Shown here piece after piece: positions 34,102 through 47,500 of a stretch of 64,000 bases of DNA. This DNA comes from Laccaria trichodermophora. Its lineage: Eukaryota > Basidiomycota > Agaricomycetes > Agaricales > Hydnangiaceae. A program made the translations under genes and the position numbers. The stretch spans positions 1,054,001-1,118,000 of the forward strand of contig JACTVC010000012.1 of assembly GCA_018417955.1 (NCBI GenBank). The letters are read 5' to 3'. The notes beneath the pieces are model-generated. The model saw only the letters and a program-made list of their open reading frames with translations. It did no database searches and was not told where the DNA came from. Within the stretch, counting starts at the first letter, position 1. Every line of letters starts with the position of its first letter.

Positions 34102-37100
34102 CTACGCCTGAGGAGTTGATTGCTGCTCAGCTATTCGCATGACCTCCATAAGTAAAGTCTGTTGTTCAATGTCAAGGGCAGTGGTAGCAGCCTGGTAACC
34201 TGCAGCATTCTGCATTTGGAAGGCTAGATAGAGAAAAGCGTGTGTGAGTGGGTGTGTCTTGCTAAAGAATGAATGACCACGTACTCGTCAAGGCTTGTTT
34301 GAAAGAGACATAAGGATCGACGTTGTCCAGAGGAGTGAGATACCCAAGATCCTCCTCAAGATCATCATCATCATCCGAATCATCCTCATCGTCGTCAACG
34401 GCTTGGCTACCTCCCGTGCGAAGACGTTCTCCCTGGTGCAAACCGGTCAGATCACAAGGTCAATTCGGATGCATAACACATACTTCACGTGCGAGCATCT
34501 CCAGGTAGACCGAGTCTTGATCCCAAATATCATCTGTAGGGAAGGTGTTCAAGATATGATCAACATGAAAAAAGATCAAAGGCGCACCTTCATCATCAGT
34601 CAAGTTGAGGACCTTCTCGTCAATGATATCGTCATCATCAGACTCCTCTTGAGCAGCGAGCTCAATGGCTTTACGATCTATTTGACAAGAAAAAAAACGT
34701 AAGAAACGATACAAAGTTTAGGAATGAAATAACACGAACGTTCAATGGCCTTCGGCAAATCCTTGAACACCTTCAAAATACCACCAACAATCCCATGCCA
34801 TCCATCACGGAGCGTCTCAGGAATCGAAGCAGGCGGCAGTTCCAAAAGGGCACACATCGCCAAGATGCTCAGTTTCTTGTCATGCACACGCGGGAGACGA
34901 TTTTCCCCATTGACAACGACGAACCACTTGTCAAAGAAGGTGCGAGCCGCGCCCGGGTGGGAGCTCTCCATCAAGTGGAGAGCGGCGGTGGGGTTGTACA
35001 GGACTGCGTTGATGAGAACTTCGAGGTTGGCTAGGCGGAGGGAACCGGTGTGGGCTTTGTCTGCCAGGCCGAGCGCAGTGTTGATGATGATTTGCAGGTA
35101 CTACAAAAGTTCGCAGAGTTCAATATGAACCAGATGAAAGGAGATGAGAACTCACGTCATCAACGCTCCCGCGCAAATTAAGAAGTATCGACTCGGCGAG
35201 CTGGGATCCATTCACTCTATCATTCTCTCCAAGCTGTTCAGCATTAACGGACGTCGTGTAAATGTCGACGAGCATCTGCCTATAATCTGGACGGGCTTTG
35301 ATGACCTCACTTCCAAAGGAAACAAAGTTGTCGAGGGAAGGCAGCATTTCTAAGTAGCCAAGCCAAGAGTCAGTCCAAACCTAGGGCGAAGTTGTGGAGC
35401 CAACGTACCTTCGAGGAAATCCACAGCTTCGCTCTTGAACAACTTGTAAGTGAGTTCAAAGACGGGCCACATTGATGGCGAAATGGTGCGAAGTTTATAG
35501 GTCAGATTATCAACCAACTCATAAACGTTATCGAACAGGTCTATGTCACATCTCCATGAGTCCGCGTAAAAGAATCGAGCTAAGGTGGCACTAACCAAGC
35601 AAGGTGTGTTCGAGGGTGAACACAATGATGGGAATAATCACTTCTTGGACTTGAGCCAGAATCTCGGGCGAGCCTTCAATAGAAGACACAATCTACCAAT
35701 CAAAAAGCATTCAGAAAAGACACTCAGTGTGCAAGGGCGATACCCCTCACCGTCGAAAGAGTCTTCGCAACGCCCATAGCAGCAAAAGTCTTATCATCAT
35801 CCGCGTCAGACATGATAGTCTCCAAATCAACATTCTCATTCTCCTCTTGCGCAGCCGCCTCTCTCGCCAACCGAATGTACGAATCGCACTATAACACAAA
35901 AAACGGAGGAATCAACACCATTCCTCACCGAAAAAGATAATGCAACTTACTAAACGTGCAGCGAGCTGAGCAGCCACGGGCAAGAGCTGAGTCTGGAATT
36001 GGTCAACCATGGCTTCCATGCAATGATTGAGAATATCCAAATCGGTCTCATCGGACAATTTGAGTAGATCTAACACCGAAAAATAATCAGGCGACAGATT
36101 CACAACCACACATGAAAGCCGGTGCGTACCTTGAATAACTTTGCCAACTTGAGGCGCCACGGCAGTTCTCACTACAGAAAAGAGAAAAAACATTGGAAGA
36201 GGTTAACGAGTCGCAAACGACGAAAAACACACCATCTTCATGCAAGATAACCAACTCCGTCAACGCCAGCGCAGCTTGAACTCTAACCGGCAACTCGGGG
36301 TCGTCCAAAGCAGCAGCGACGGCTCTAAAGTGGACGTTCAAGTGCTACAGCCGCAAAACCATGAGTACCAAAAACCTCTTGTGAAAAGAAAAGACTTACC
36401 TCTGGCGTAGACCAATGGAACCCATTCTTTGTAACGGTGCCAACGACTTCTAAAGCCTGCAAATGGTAATGGGCAAAAGAAACGGATAATTCAGCCAGAG
36501 AGAGGCTTACGATAGCTCTAAGATATGGCTCAGGGCTCGAAAGTTCCGGCGTAACAAATTGAAGCATGAATTGCTCCATGTTGCCTTTCACGTCGGGGTG
36601 GCGCATGATGTAAGGGCCCAACGCAGCGATCATGTTCAACGCTCCGAATTTCTGAGGTCCTGCTGAATTTCTGAAAGACCGTTAGTTGGTCTTTCGTTGA
36701 AGCAAAAGGAGGAGAAGCAAAAGACTCACGATCGCAGAATGGTATTGATGAACCCAAGTATAGGCATAAACGTCGCTTTCGTTCGACTTGAGATCAATGA
36801 GAACAAAAAGGTAGTGGCTGCTGATACGGGCGTAGCGTAGACCTCGTATTCGTCTATCGAAAAAAAAACGCCATCTTCCTTCCAGGCTTCGAAAACACAT
36901 ATATGAGTGGTACGTACCGACTGAGACGCGAATATAATCCACAGGATCGTTCTCCCAAAGCTCCTTCTTCGTATCATTGAAACAAAGCTGGGCAAACACA
37001 AACGTCGAAACCAAGGTTTCAAAATGAGGCTTGAGAAGGGTCCATGTCGATTTAGGTTTCACGCTAACGTTGCATGATATCAGAAACGACCCTTCCACAA

Positions 37101-38360
37101 GAGGAGGGTACACACCATTCATTGAAAAACGTGAAAATCTGATATTGAGACTTCTTGGAAAGCCATGCCTGATTCGACACATAAAGCTCCACCTGGCGAA
37201 GGTAGATGTTCAGAATCTCCGGAGCGAACATCGTGACAAAGTGTTCCGCGAACGCTCCGTATTCCTCCTTCATCGTGCTCGGAAGTTGAGATGGGTTTCC
37301 GAAGCTGCCAAAGTCACGCTTGAACAACCACAATTAGCCAAATAAACGTGAACATACCGGTGGAACAAACGCCCGAGGGTACTATACGCCCACTTCTTGA
37401 CCTTCCACCACTCGCTGTTCTCGCGCTCCTCTTCGTCTTCCGGTACAGCCTCTACAGGAATCTGGAGGTTCACAACGGTGAAGAGAAGTTGGCCCCACGG
37501 AACGAGGCTTTCAGAGCTCTGTTGATGTTGGCTGAGGTTAACGACGATGCTGGTCTTGTACGTCTTCAGAATGAGATGCAGCATCGTCGGAATCTCTTGT
37601 GCGGTGCTTGGAGGGGTTTGGATCATTTGAGAAGCAATGCCGACGAGTGTGGGGAAGATGTCCGTCACGATTTGTGTCAAGGCTTCACTCTGTTGTCGGA
37701 ACCTGCGGGACAGTGTGAGCAGTCGCGCACTCGACGAAGATTGAACATGAAAGAACAAACCTAAACGCTCGAACCGCCTCGAGAGCAGCATTGCATCCTG
37801 CATGAACCTGGTTGATATCAGCGCTGCTGAGCAAATGCTTGATATCGCCAAGCAAGCTAGGCCAATTATGCGGGAAATCATGTGCGACGATAGACTTGAA
37901 GGCAGTGGCCAACTGTAGCGTGATGCTCCTGGAAGGCGAAGCAGCGAGGAGGGGAAGGATATTTATCTTTAGCGCGTCGCGATCGGACTGGGCGATGAGA
38001 ACTTGATCTGGGCGTCTGCTCGTTTCGATTGAATAGGCGTTGCGAACGCGATTTTTGAGCCAGACGGCGCAGGCTTGACGTGTCGCGCTGTGTGGAGAGT
38101 GTTTGTGATGGGTTGAAGTATGAGATGACGCGCGGAAAACACGTACATGTCGATGTTGTTGGCTGCGATGATTTGGAGAAGGGCGGCGATCATGCCCTCT
38201 TCATTGCCAATCTAAAGCCGTGGTAAGCCACTGTGTGATTGATATGACCCCCAACCCAAAAGCAACTGACCTTGCGAATCTGAAGCTCAGCAGCCTTGCG
38301 TACATTGGGGTCGGGGTTAAAGGTGGTGGCAAAGAGGTTTGATAAAGTTTGGAGGTCCAT
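34102..38360 (-). CDS. Importin-beta family receptor, importin-7/8 type (Sxm1/Nmd5-like)
   Basis: A karyopherin that carries proteins such as ribosomal proteins and transcription factors into the nucleus in a Ran-dependent way. The start MDLQTLSNLFATTFNPDPNVRKAAELQIRK (ATG 38360) is the importin-beta N-terminal repeat that binds Ran. Then come HATRQACAVWLKNRV, IVAHDFPHNWPSLL, GRLFHRFGNPSQL, KKELWENDPVDYIR, FGALNMIAALGPYI, LPVRVQAALALTELV, DLDILNHCMEAMVDQF and DLFDNVYELVDNLTYKLRTISPSMWPVF. Near the C-terminus an Asp/Glu-rich stretch (DDDEDDDDDLEED) precedes DPYVSFKQALTTFQMQN, as in importin-7/8. There are about 19 exons and roughly 1,000 residues, the usual family length. The stop is TAG 34102-34104. 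Divergent from TAF6. Confidence 0.92.
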
Positions 38361-39081
38361 CTGGGCAAGGATAAAGCGGTCAAAAACCAAAAAGTAGGGT
38401 CCTCGAGAAATGGGGTTGCTTCGAATGATGAAGGTTACTGACCTTGGGTATATAGGCAAAATCGATGGCTCTGGCTGAGTGGCAAGGGGCAAGCGTGAAA
38501 AAGGCAAAGAGACAAAAAAAGTTGAAAAAAAGTTAATTTTTCGTTCACGTGCCTTCGCGTTTGATACGCGCGACTTGCCCAAAATTGACAACTCTTTATG
38601 CTGGCAAGCTAAAAATGAAACAAGGAACGAAATTAAAAAGGCGAGGAGTGTCGTAATTACAAAGTTCATGCATGAGCAGACGGTAAGGAAATTCATAAGT
38701 CTTTATCTCAGCGTGAAAGACCCGTCTATCGACTGGATATTCAAAGATGAGTGCTATCACAATGAAGTTTCAACCAGTTCTTCAAGAGATTTCCGCCGAG
38801 GCTTCATATATTTATCTAGAGAGTCACGTCAAGCGCCGCCACGTTTAAAATGTGTGTTCGTTGTGTATACAATTCGCATTATCAAGAAGCACATCATTAA
38901 ATCAGATAACAGCGCCTGGTAAAATGTCAAGAAATGTAGATCGTCGTAGAGATTTTCAGGTAAATTTCCAGAGATGTCATGAACCAGAGGAACGGAGAAC
39001 TTGAAAAGTTGAAGAAACGCGGTGTGTAGATGGTTGTTTACAACTGCTAACGACGTCACACAAGACCAAATCCTCTCCTCA
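38361..39081. other. Divergent promoter region between importin and TAF6 genes
   Basis: 721 bp lie between two divergent start codons. Reading frames inside it (for example plus 38479-38922) are of mixed composition, begin over the importin 5' region and match nothing I know. I treat it as regulatory DNA. Confidence 0.5.
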
Positions 39082-40670
39082 ATGAGCAAACCCAAGGTTC
39101 GAGCAGTTCAAGGCGCACAGACTGGCGTATACAAGCCAGAGGCTATAAAGGTATTTTAAATTAAATTCAATTCAATCTATATACCAATTACATTCTCAGG
39201 ACATCGCCGATTCTTTCCCAATAACAATCCCTGACGCCGTAGCCTCAGCACTAGCAAGCGATGTCGAATACCGAATACATCAAGTCATCGAGGTACCCTT
39301 TCCCCTCTCCTCCCATTCCCCCATTAACTTTAATATTAGGAAGCAGCCCGCTTCATGCGTCACGGCCGACGCACAACAATGACCACATCCGACATCGACC
39401 AAGCCTTCCGCGTCCTCAACATCGAGCCTCTCTACGGACACACACCCCACAACCCATTCACATTCCGCCGCGCCCTTCCCTTCCCCCAAGCCCCCGCAGC
39501 AGGCCCAGTCTACTTCGTCGAAGACGAAGAAATCGACTTCGACCGCGTTCTTAAAGAGGAAAAGATAGCACTACCGAAAGGGGTCAGTTGGACGGCGCAT
39601 TGGCTTGCGGTGGAGGGCGTGCAGCCGCTTATACCCGAGAACCCGCCTGCGATACCGAGAGAGACGGTGGATGCTGATGGAGCCAAGGGGGAGACTTTGA
39701 CGAAGTTGAATGGGACAGGGCTGTTGCCTACACCCACGACGGCGCCGCAGGGCGCCAAGGCGGCTCCTGGGCAGCAGCAGCAGCTCGTGAAGCAGGTGTT
39801 GTCGCGCGAACTCCAACTTTACTACGCCCGCCTCACTTCTTCGCTCCTCCCCCCTTCTCTGGATCTCACAAAACGGACGGCAGCGCTGGCGAGTCTGCGG
39901 CACGATGCGGGGTTACAGGCACTATTACCTTACCTCGTGCGGTGGGTTGGAGAAGGCGTCGTCGGTACCCTTAAAGAAGGCTCGCAAAGCGAGACGGACG
40001 GGCGCGTCTTGGAAGTTTTATTAGACGTGACAAGCGCATTAATAGAGAACAACACACTCTTCATCGAACCATACGTGAGTACCCCTTTTCCTACCCGTCT
40101 AACACCAACCAACCAACCAACGCACAGCTACACCAAATCTTCCCCCCAACCCTCTCCATCCTCCTACACTCCTCCCTGCCCCAAAGCCACGCAACCCTCC
40201 TCCGAACCTCCGCCTCCCAAACCCTCTCTCGCCTCCTAACCCAATACTCAACAACCTACCCCTCCCTCTCCCCCCGCATAATGAAAACCCTCCTCCTAGC
40301 CCTCATCTCTCCAGGAAAAAGCAAAGGAACAAGGGAAGGCGCCATCCGCGGGCTCCTTGGGGTTGGGAAAGAAGCGGTGAGGAAGGGATTGGTGGAAGGT
40401 GGTGGTGCGAAAGTGGTTGGTGATGAATGTCAGGCGGGGAATGGGAATAATAATGAGAGCGGGGCGCTTGTTGGGTCGGTTATGGATGCGTTGAGGGTGT
40501 TGCAGCCTCTTTCGGATATGTCGGATTCGTTGGACTTGGATGGGAGGAATGAGGCGGATGTGGGTGTTATGGAGAAACTTACGGAGGTGCTGGGACCTTT
40601 CTTTGCGAAACGGGTTGCGGGGGACGCAGCTTGGGCACGGGAAATTGTTGGTATCACCAAGGCGTCGTGA
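39082..40670 (+). CDS. TAF6: TFIID subunit TAF6
   Basis: TAF6 is a histone-fold subunit of the general transcription factor TFIID and pairs with TAF9. Exon 1 starts MSKPKVRAVQGAQTG (ATG 39082). Exons 2 and 3 carry the H4-like histone fold: DIADSFPITIPDAVASALASDVEYRIHQVIEEAARFMRHGRRTTMTTSDIDQAFRVLNIEPLYGH. The linker FVEDEEIDFDRVL and KGVSWTAHWLAVEGVQP is typical of TAF6, followed by the HEAT-repeat C-terminal domain (QALLPYLVRWVGEGV, LFIEPYLHQIFPPTLSILL). Four exons join in phase, ending at TGA 40668-40670. At about 460 residues it is near fungal TAF6 length. It ends 118 bp from the convergent membrane-protein gene. Confidence 0.93.
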
Positions 40671-40788
40671 TGTGAATGCTTTCCCTTTCCTCCTTCTCCC
40701 TTGTGTTGTTGTATCAATAGTGTTTTTTTTTTGCTAATAATTACATTCTACGGCATCATGATCATCTAAAGCATTTTTCTTTTCTTCT

Positions 40789-41603
40789 TCACCACACTTC
40801 ACTCCATATCGCATATAGAACGTACAACCCTAGCGTCCCAGCCACTACGCGCGCTATGAGAAGCGAGAGATGGTTCGTCGTCCACGTGTTGAACGTTGCT
40901 GTTGCTGCTTCTACGGAAGCGAACAGCTTTTCTCTGCTCTCCATGAAATGTTCGTGGAGGGAGTCGTATTGGTCCTCTACCGCACCTACTCCACAACTCC
41001 ATGGTCAGATCTGGCTGAGAGAAATGAAATTACTAGGATGCGCACCTGGAAGTAACCCATGCGAAACGAAACTCAGGTTAAACAACAACAAAACACCAAT
41101 CTCGTATATCAGCAGCAAAGGGAGGAGCACGATGATGGGACCGAAGAAGATGGAGAGGCTGATGAGGTATATGGAGTGTGGATGTGCGTGTACTGTTCCT
41201 CGCATCAACTTCACCGCAAAAGAAGGAGGGAGAGGGGGACGAGGGAGGGGGACGAACGGAAATCACAAGCTGCGTAGAAAGCTTTAACGGTCCATTCTGT
41301 TGGTTGTTCGAATATTCGACCTGGTCGAGAATCGAGGTAGGAGTAAGTTAGCGACCCTATGCGACGAAAGAGTCGGGATGGCATGTAATGACGCACTCAA
41401 CGTCGGGAGTATAACCACGATCCAATTCCATATCGTACTCAACACGCTGAATATCACATCTCCCGGCTCTACGTATGCATTCATCAGCTACCATCTTCCC
41501 GAGAAAGCAACGACGTACCACTACTACCTCCCGTGCCAACTTCGACAAAGTTTGAATTCAATTTCAAACCGGTGGTGAAGAGACGTTCTGGTGGGATGTA
41601 CAT
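40789..41603 (-). CDS. Multi-pass membrane protein, hypothetical
   Basis: Exons read MYIPPERLFTTGLKLNSNFVEVG (ATG 41603), EPGDVIFSVLSTIWNWIVVILPTLSAS, a strongly hydrophobic stretch (LISLSIFFGPIIVLLPLLLIYEIGVLLLFNLSF) and a last exon with EDQYDSLHEHFMESREKLFASVEAAT and TNHLSLLIARVVAGTLGLYVLYAIW, ending at TGA 40789-40791. This gives at least three membrane segments with a soluble helix before the last. The joins around 41200-41400 are uncertain. I do not recognise the family. Its 3' end is 118 bp from the TAF6 stop. Confidence 0.55.
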
Positions 41604-44500
41604 GATAACGATGAAAAGTGAAAGAAGCAAAGTTGGGGCCTGCTCAGCCTGCTCGGTGCTGTGAACTGCGAAGGTGACGTTTGCCACGGGGCGGAACACG
41701 ATGGATTTGACCCCGCGTCGACAGCGTGTACCGAATTTCAAAAAAAGAATCGCGATCGAAAGTGATGCGTCACAAGATTTGATCCGCCGTTTCTCTCCAC
41801 CCTCTCTAATGCTCTCAGTCTGAGTCAAGTCTGACTTGATTCAAAAAACGCGCAGAGAAGGACTTTTTCTTTTCTTTTTGCGCTCATTTTTTCTTTCGTT
41901 TAGAAACCCGCAATTGGCTGTTGCCAAACGAATGAGCTCGGAGAACACGACACCAGATAACCGCTGGTGTCTTGACTCTGGCGTCTTAACTGTGGTGTGA
42001 GTGTCTTGACTCTGGTGTCTTCCACTGTAGAAAGTTCTGGAAAAGGCCACGTACACGGCGGAGCTTTTGAATTCCCAAATTACTTACACTCTACCCGACC
42101 AATACCTGTCCTTGACTCCTTGGAGTCTGGCGAAATGCTATTTGGGCTCTATTCCGCACCCCCGGTTCCACATACCCAGATGGAGTCTTTTTGACGCGCT
42201 CCAAATCTCACGCTCGCGACCAGTTTCCAACTTCCAACTTCCGATTCTGTTTTTGGTATTCGGAATGTACCGAGGAAAAATGGGGGCATTATGTACGTCC
42301 AGCAGTGTTTACACTTGACAACGTTTTTCTAGAATAAACGTCCCGGAGTACTTGTTCCTTATTCGCAGGAATTTTTGGCCTTGTGGAAAGAGTTGTGCAC
42401 TGTGATACAGGATCATTTCTTGCAATGTTCCGACTGTTTTACAGATCCAACCTCCATCATACTCCATAGGACGCTTTTGAGAAACAAGAAGACATGATCA
42501 GTAAACCGCCGCCGGCGCGGATTTCCTATCAGCTCTGCAAAACACTGTCAGTTATACTTGAGCCATTACAAAGTTTCACAACACAACTTCAAGATTCGTT
42601 GAGGAACCTTCGGACCTACCGGCCATCGAGTGAAAACCCCCGATCCTTCTACGTCAGATTTGTCTTTCACTTTGAGGGTGACCGGCATCTCAGTTGTCAT
42701 AACGTTTGGATGCCGAAAGTCGCAATTGATTTTGAGGGTCTTGCACCCGACCCACGACCGCCTGCAATCATGCCAAAGTCAGCCATGATCAGCTCCGGAC
42801 CATCGTGGTAAATTGAAATCAGATTCTTTGCGTCATATTCTATCAGTAGAGAGCACTGGTAAGTCTCATCAGTCGGTTTCAAGAAAAAAGAAAAGAAAAA
42901 TATTGCTGACTTGTGTTGGCTAGAGTTCAAAGACCAGTCTGCTCTCGGTCGCGGATTCGCTCGAGGTCTTGAGCTCATGAACAGAGCAGTCCTCGTGCAA
43001 CAATTGTTCTGGATTGGCTGCGCCCCGACTTCCGTGCCCAGTTCTACGGTCCCTAACGGGGCCAATAACGGACATCATCGATGGCCCTCTCCCGGCCAAC
43101 CTCCAGAACAACGAAGACTTGCGTAAATCCGCCCTTCGAAACCAAGCGAGTTTCCCGCGTGGCGCAAAAAAGTCGAAGCGTCTTTTGGTCGGGGAAGTCA
43201 CCAGCGTAGATTGATCCCAATCATAACTCTATGAATAATTTCTCGGAGGTCGCACGTCGAAGAGAGAAACGACGAAAATTTTGGAGAAGCCAACGGGATC
43301 ATGGACCTGCATCAAACCTACAGCTTGCTGACGGCACCAGGAATAACGACTTAGCATTGGAGAAACTAGGCACGTCTCGCATAGCAGAACCGCGGCTCTT
43401 TGACCCAGATTTACCAGTGAAAAACTCACTCGCCATGAACAGACGTGATTAGTCGCCAAAGTGCGCCCTTTGTGCAATTTTGTGCTGTGAGCTGCTCGCA
43501 GTTGCGAGGGCCGACTCGGATCATCTTCATTGGACAAGGTCGGCGTTGGGTGCCCGGCACCGCGATACGAAAGTTGGAAGAGAGGCGACGAAGAGCCACC
43601 AACCAGCGAACCACTCGGTCGAAATACGGTGTTGAGGTCAAGGAGGTACTTGTCGAACAACGAACAGTGGCGTTATGACAAGTCTTCAAAGTTCATCTGT
43701 ATCCAAAGGATCGGCAGAATAAAAAACACCACCCCACATCATTGCATCGTACTTAAGTAGATTGGCGCGACGCTGGAAGATTGCTGTCAGGTCCAAGATA
43801 CGCGTCAGGATCGACCGGGCCGCATGTAGGTGGGAGCGTTCGAATTGCTTGTCAAGGGAAGAACTGTTGCATGAGAACATCAATCGCTAGACAACGGATG
43901 ACCGGTGCGAGATCTGGCATGTCCACAGGAGGGTAAATCGCGATTTGATCTTCAATCTCAAAGCCAGATGTGGTCAACGCGTCGAGGACTCGGAGAGGTG
44001 ATGAGATACGCGAAATGATGCTTCGCGGTCGTTCTGTCGGAGTCTTCGTAAATATTCTTGGATTTTCCATGTTATGTTGTTTTACATGATCTCGCAGAAA
44101 CGACATTTCGACAAAAGTCGCTTCAGGGTCATCACGGCAGTGTCTCCGTAAGGAAATCATCTTTTAGGGAATGTTAGGTGCAATCGTCACCAAAAGTTGA
44201 CGTTGAGGTTTTTGCCAGAAAGTTGAAACAGCCCATAGGAAGTAATTGCGTTTCATTGTCACAAGCACTGAAAACTTGGAGTTTCCTGATCATAATTTTC
44301 TGTTCTTGCCTCCCAGCAGGCGCTGCAGAATGTGGGAGATTTCTGTGGTGGATTCTCTGGAGTGTGCTTTGCGTCGTCCTCTTTCATATAGCGCAGTCGT
44401 TGAAAGGAAAAATACACAATTCAAAGACATGAGCGACGATGAATGAGGAGCTAGTGCTACAATATATGACGGTACCCAATGTTTCAGGATAAAGTTTTTT
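41604..44500. other. Region with short, unassigned reading frames
   Basis: Nearly 3 kb without a gene I can name. A plus-strand frame at 42494-42811 has a true ATG (MISKPPPARISYQLCKTL) and 105 codons but no motif. On the minus strand, 43852-44160 is an ATG-started frame of 102 codons (MISLRRHCRDDPEATFVEM). It is followed downstream in other frames by helical-looking pieces (for example HAARSILTRILDLTAIFQRRANLL near 43760-43840) that could be further exons or the remains of a gene. Confidence 0.4.
43852..44160 (-). CDS. Possible first exon of an unrecognised gene
   Basis: An ATG-started frame of 102 codons ends in PVDMPDLAPVIRCLAIDVLMQQFFP. The sequence just downstream on the minus strand opens another frame rich in helix-forming residues, so an intron near 43850-43870 could link them. 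I could not find a convincing acceptor or any family likeness. It may instead be a decayed gene. Confidence 0.25.
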   Translation of the reverse strand: MISLRRHCRDDPEATFVEMSFLRDHVKQHNMENPRIFTKTPTERPRSIISRISSPLRVLDALTTSGFEIEDQIAIYPPVDMPDLAPVIRCLAIDVLMQQFFP

Positions 44501-47500
44501 TCACGCTTCTAAAACACGGTACACCTGAGCGGGAAAAAAAGGGTTTGAGACAGAGCAAGCAACAAAGAGTTGGGGGGTCTTACCTTCACCACACCGCTTT
44601 TCAAATCCTCCAGCCTATAGCTCACGGCCTCCACAGTCTACAGAGGCATCATTCAGTAAACAACCTAGGTCGAAGAGCAACCAACAACGAACCTGCTGTC
44701 CAACATGTTGATTCGCGTGATACAATCGCACCTTCGACTTCTTCGGCTCAAACTCACCCACCACGCCCAACAACGGCTCTCCTGCGCCTACAGTCTGCGT
44801 ATAGGTCTGAAGCCCCTTGTGACCTTTCAACTTTGCGTCCACCAGCTCAACCACGTCTCCAGGCATAATCTCACTAGCCCTCTTCTGCACAGCCGTTCCA
44901 GTCTGCTGATATATAAGATACCCATAGCCAGACGACAGCGGGGCAGCATTCGGCACTTCGCTGAGTACAACACTGACGAAGCCTGCATACGTTCCATCGC
45001 CAATCAACGACTTTTTAGATTTCTCAAACAGTGCCGTGGCAACTTCGCAAATCTGCACACCAACCCGGCCCCAAATGGCTATGAGCTCATCCGCAGACAG
45101 TTTAGACTCTTGCCTTGTCAAGGTCCTTCCTGCTGACACAACAGGGGGAGGCAAGGGAGCAGCGCCAGAGATCCCGGCGTCCGTCCAAGACATTGCCAGA
45201 TCACCTCCACCAAGATCGAACGATGCACTAGGGATAGAAGGAAGCTCCCACTGAGAAGAGATACTGTCCGCCAAATCCGACGGAGGAAGTGCAGGTGCTG
45301 CTCGTCCAGGCACTACCCGTCGCCCAGGCGGCAGATGCGGTGGAACCTCTTGCGACTCCACAGACTGGGGTTCGTCCACGAAAACGTACTCTGCTTGAGA
45401 TTTTGGAACATTCATTGACGACTTTCGAACTGGAGGTGCAACACCGAAAGATGAATCACCAGATGCGCTCCTTACACTTCTCGTGGTCTGAACACTAGCC
45501 CTTCGAGTTGGGAGACTAGTTGGAACAGGTGGTCGAGAAGGCTGAGAGTATGCTATGCCAGTGGATCGGCGTTTCAACGAACTCGACGTATCAGTAGATG
45601 AACGTCCCTGCAAAGTAGCCCTTCGGTTCGGGACTGGAGGCGGCGTTTCCTCCTGTACATCTTCATAGTTGACTTCCTCGATCTCGCTTTCTTCTGCCTC
45701 AACTTTAACGCCATCTTCCGAGGTGCCACTGTCGTCCCTTTCATGAGGTTCAGAAGGCGGCGCTCGTGGAGGAGGAATGGCACGATGAGGAGGAGGAGGG
45801 GTAGATACCGCAGGTGAGCTGGGTGTTGAGGAAGCATCTTCATCCCTCAAAACATGCGATCGTTGGGGTGCAACAGTCCCAAGAGCCAAGGGCATCATCC
45901 CAATCCGCATTCCCCCCATCCCTGACAACTTGGCAGCGATTCGCGCCTTACGAGCCCTCTCTTCTTCTTCCTCATCTTCTTCACCAACCTCTCCTTGGTT
46001 CTCCTCACCAACCGCAACAGGCTCTTGTGATGCCTGCTCTTCCTCGCGGCTTGCAGGGGGGGCTTGACGAGTAGGAACAGGTGGTGCAGCACCAAACCTG
46101 ATTCCTCCCAACTTGGCCATGCGCTCAGCAATTGTTCTGCGTTTCGAGGACTCAGCTTCCTCTTCACCGTGTTCCTCGCCAGCTGGTCCTGGAACGGGAG
46201 CAGCGGTGGGCGCGGGAGGACGCTGGAAGTGAGAAGGAGTCAAGTTCTCCAAACCAGCTAGAGCAGGCGGCGACTGCAAAGTGATCGTTGACGCCCTCCT
46301 ACTTGGACTGTGGAACGTGGGATCTATTGGGTCTACTCACGAGAATCAATCAGTAGTTCAACTGTATTTCTAAAGGAGGACACTTACCCCCTTCTTCATC
46401 ATCCAAGACCTCAGAAGGGATAGACAACGAAGAAGATGGAGTCAAAAGCTCTTCAGGCTGACGAATAGGTGGCGGGGGAGGCGGAAGAACTCGATGAGGA
46501 GGAGCTGCATGAGGAGGGGTAGGCGTGTGGTGAAGAAGGGGCGAAACCACATGGCGTGGAGAAGCCGGTATATGAGGGGGTGGCACAATCACAGGCGCAT
46601 CCACACTAATTGGTCGATCTTTCGACCTCATCGGGCGAACAGGCAGGACCTCATCGTAATCTGAATCATGCCCCATATCCGAAGGAGGTCCTGGACGAAG
46701 ATGGGAACGAGCGGGAGGTGGAGGGATATTCCTCATGGGTCGAGAGGTGGATTGAGGGGAAGAAGTCGAAGGAGCGGAAGATTCCCCATCACTGTCCCTT
46801 GCATATGCCTCGATAGACCTCCGGTGGGGAATTGGCAAAGGCACCGACTCGTTGTCCGTACCTTCATTCTCGTCGTCGTGTCGTAGAGGTTCTTCAATAT
46901 ACCGATTACGCGCCCTAGGAGGAGGCACAAAGAGATGAGCAGCTGCAAGATTCCCATCATCTTCACCCTCATCCTCTTGCCCCACTTCTTCCGGTTCTTC
47001 AGTCTGTACGTCCTCCTCATGGCCTAGTTGTTCAACATCCTCTTCATCATCCGGTGTCGTCGGAACCACTCTCCGTGGTGGGTACTCGCGAGCAAAAAGC
47101 GACTCTCTACGCGGAACCCGAGGTGGAGGTAAAGGTGGACTCCCGACCTCCTCGTCCTCTTGATCATGTGCAAGCGTCGTGGACAGCCTACGATGAAGCT
47201 GATGGGTAGCAGATTGCGAACCCTCAACCTCAACTCGCTGTTGCTGACTACGTGTCAGCGGTTCTTCATGTTCTTCATCGTAAGTCTCGTTTTCTATACG
47301 AATAGGAGAAAGGGGAAAGAGAAAAAAAGCAAAGATCAATGAATATTACACACAAATTATACAAAAAATAGGGGAGGGGATATTAATATTTACCGTCCTC
47401 TTCCTGGATGTCGGACGTCGTTTCGATCTTCCTCTTCTCTCCTTCCTCCTTTATGGGTTCAGGAGAATGTGACCGTAATCCAAGAGTTTTAGTGGGGGTT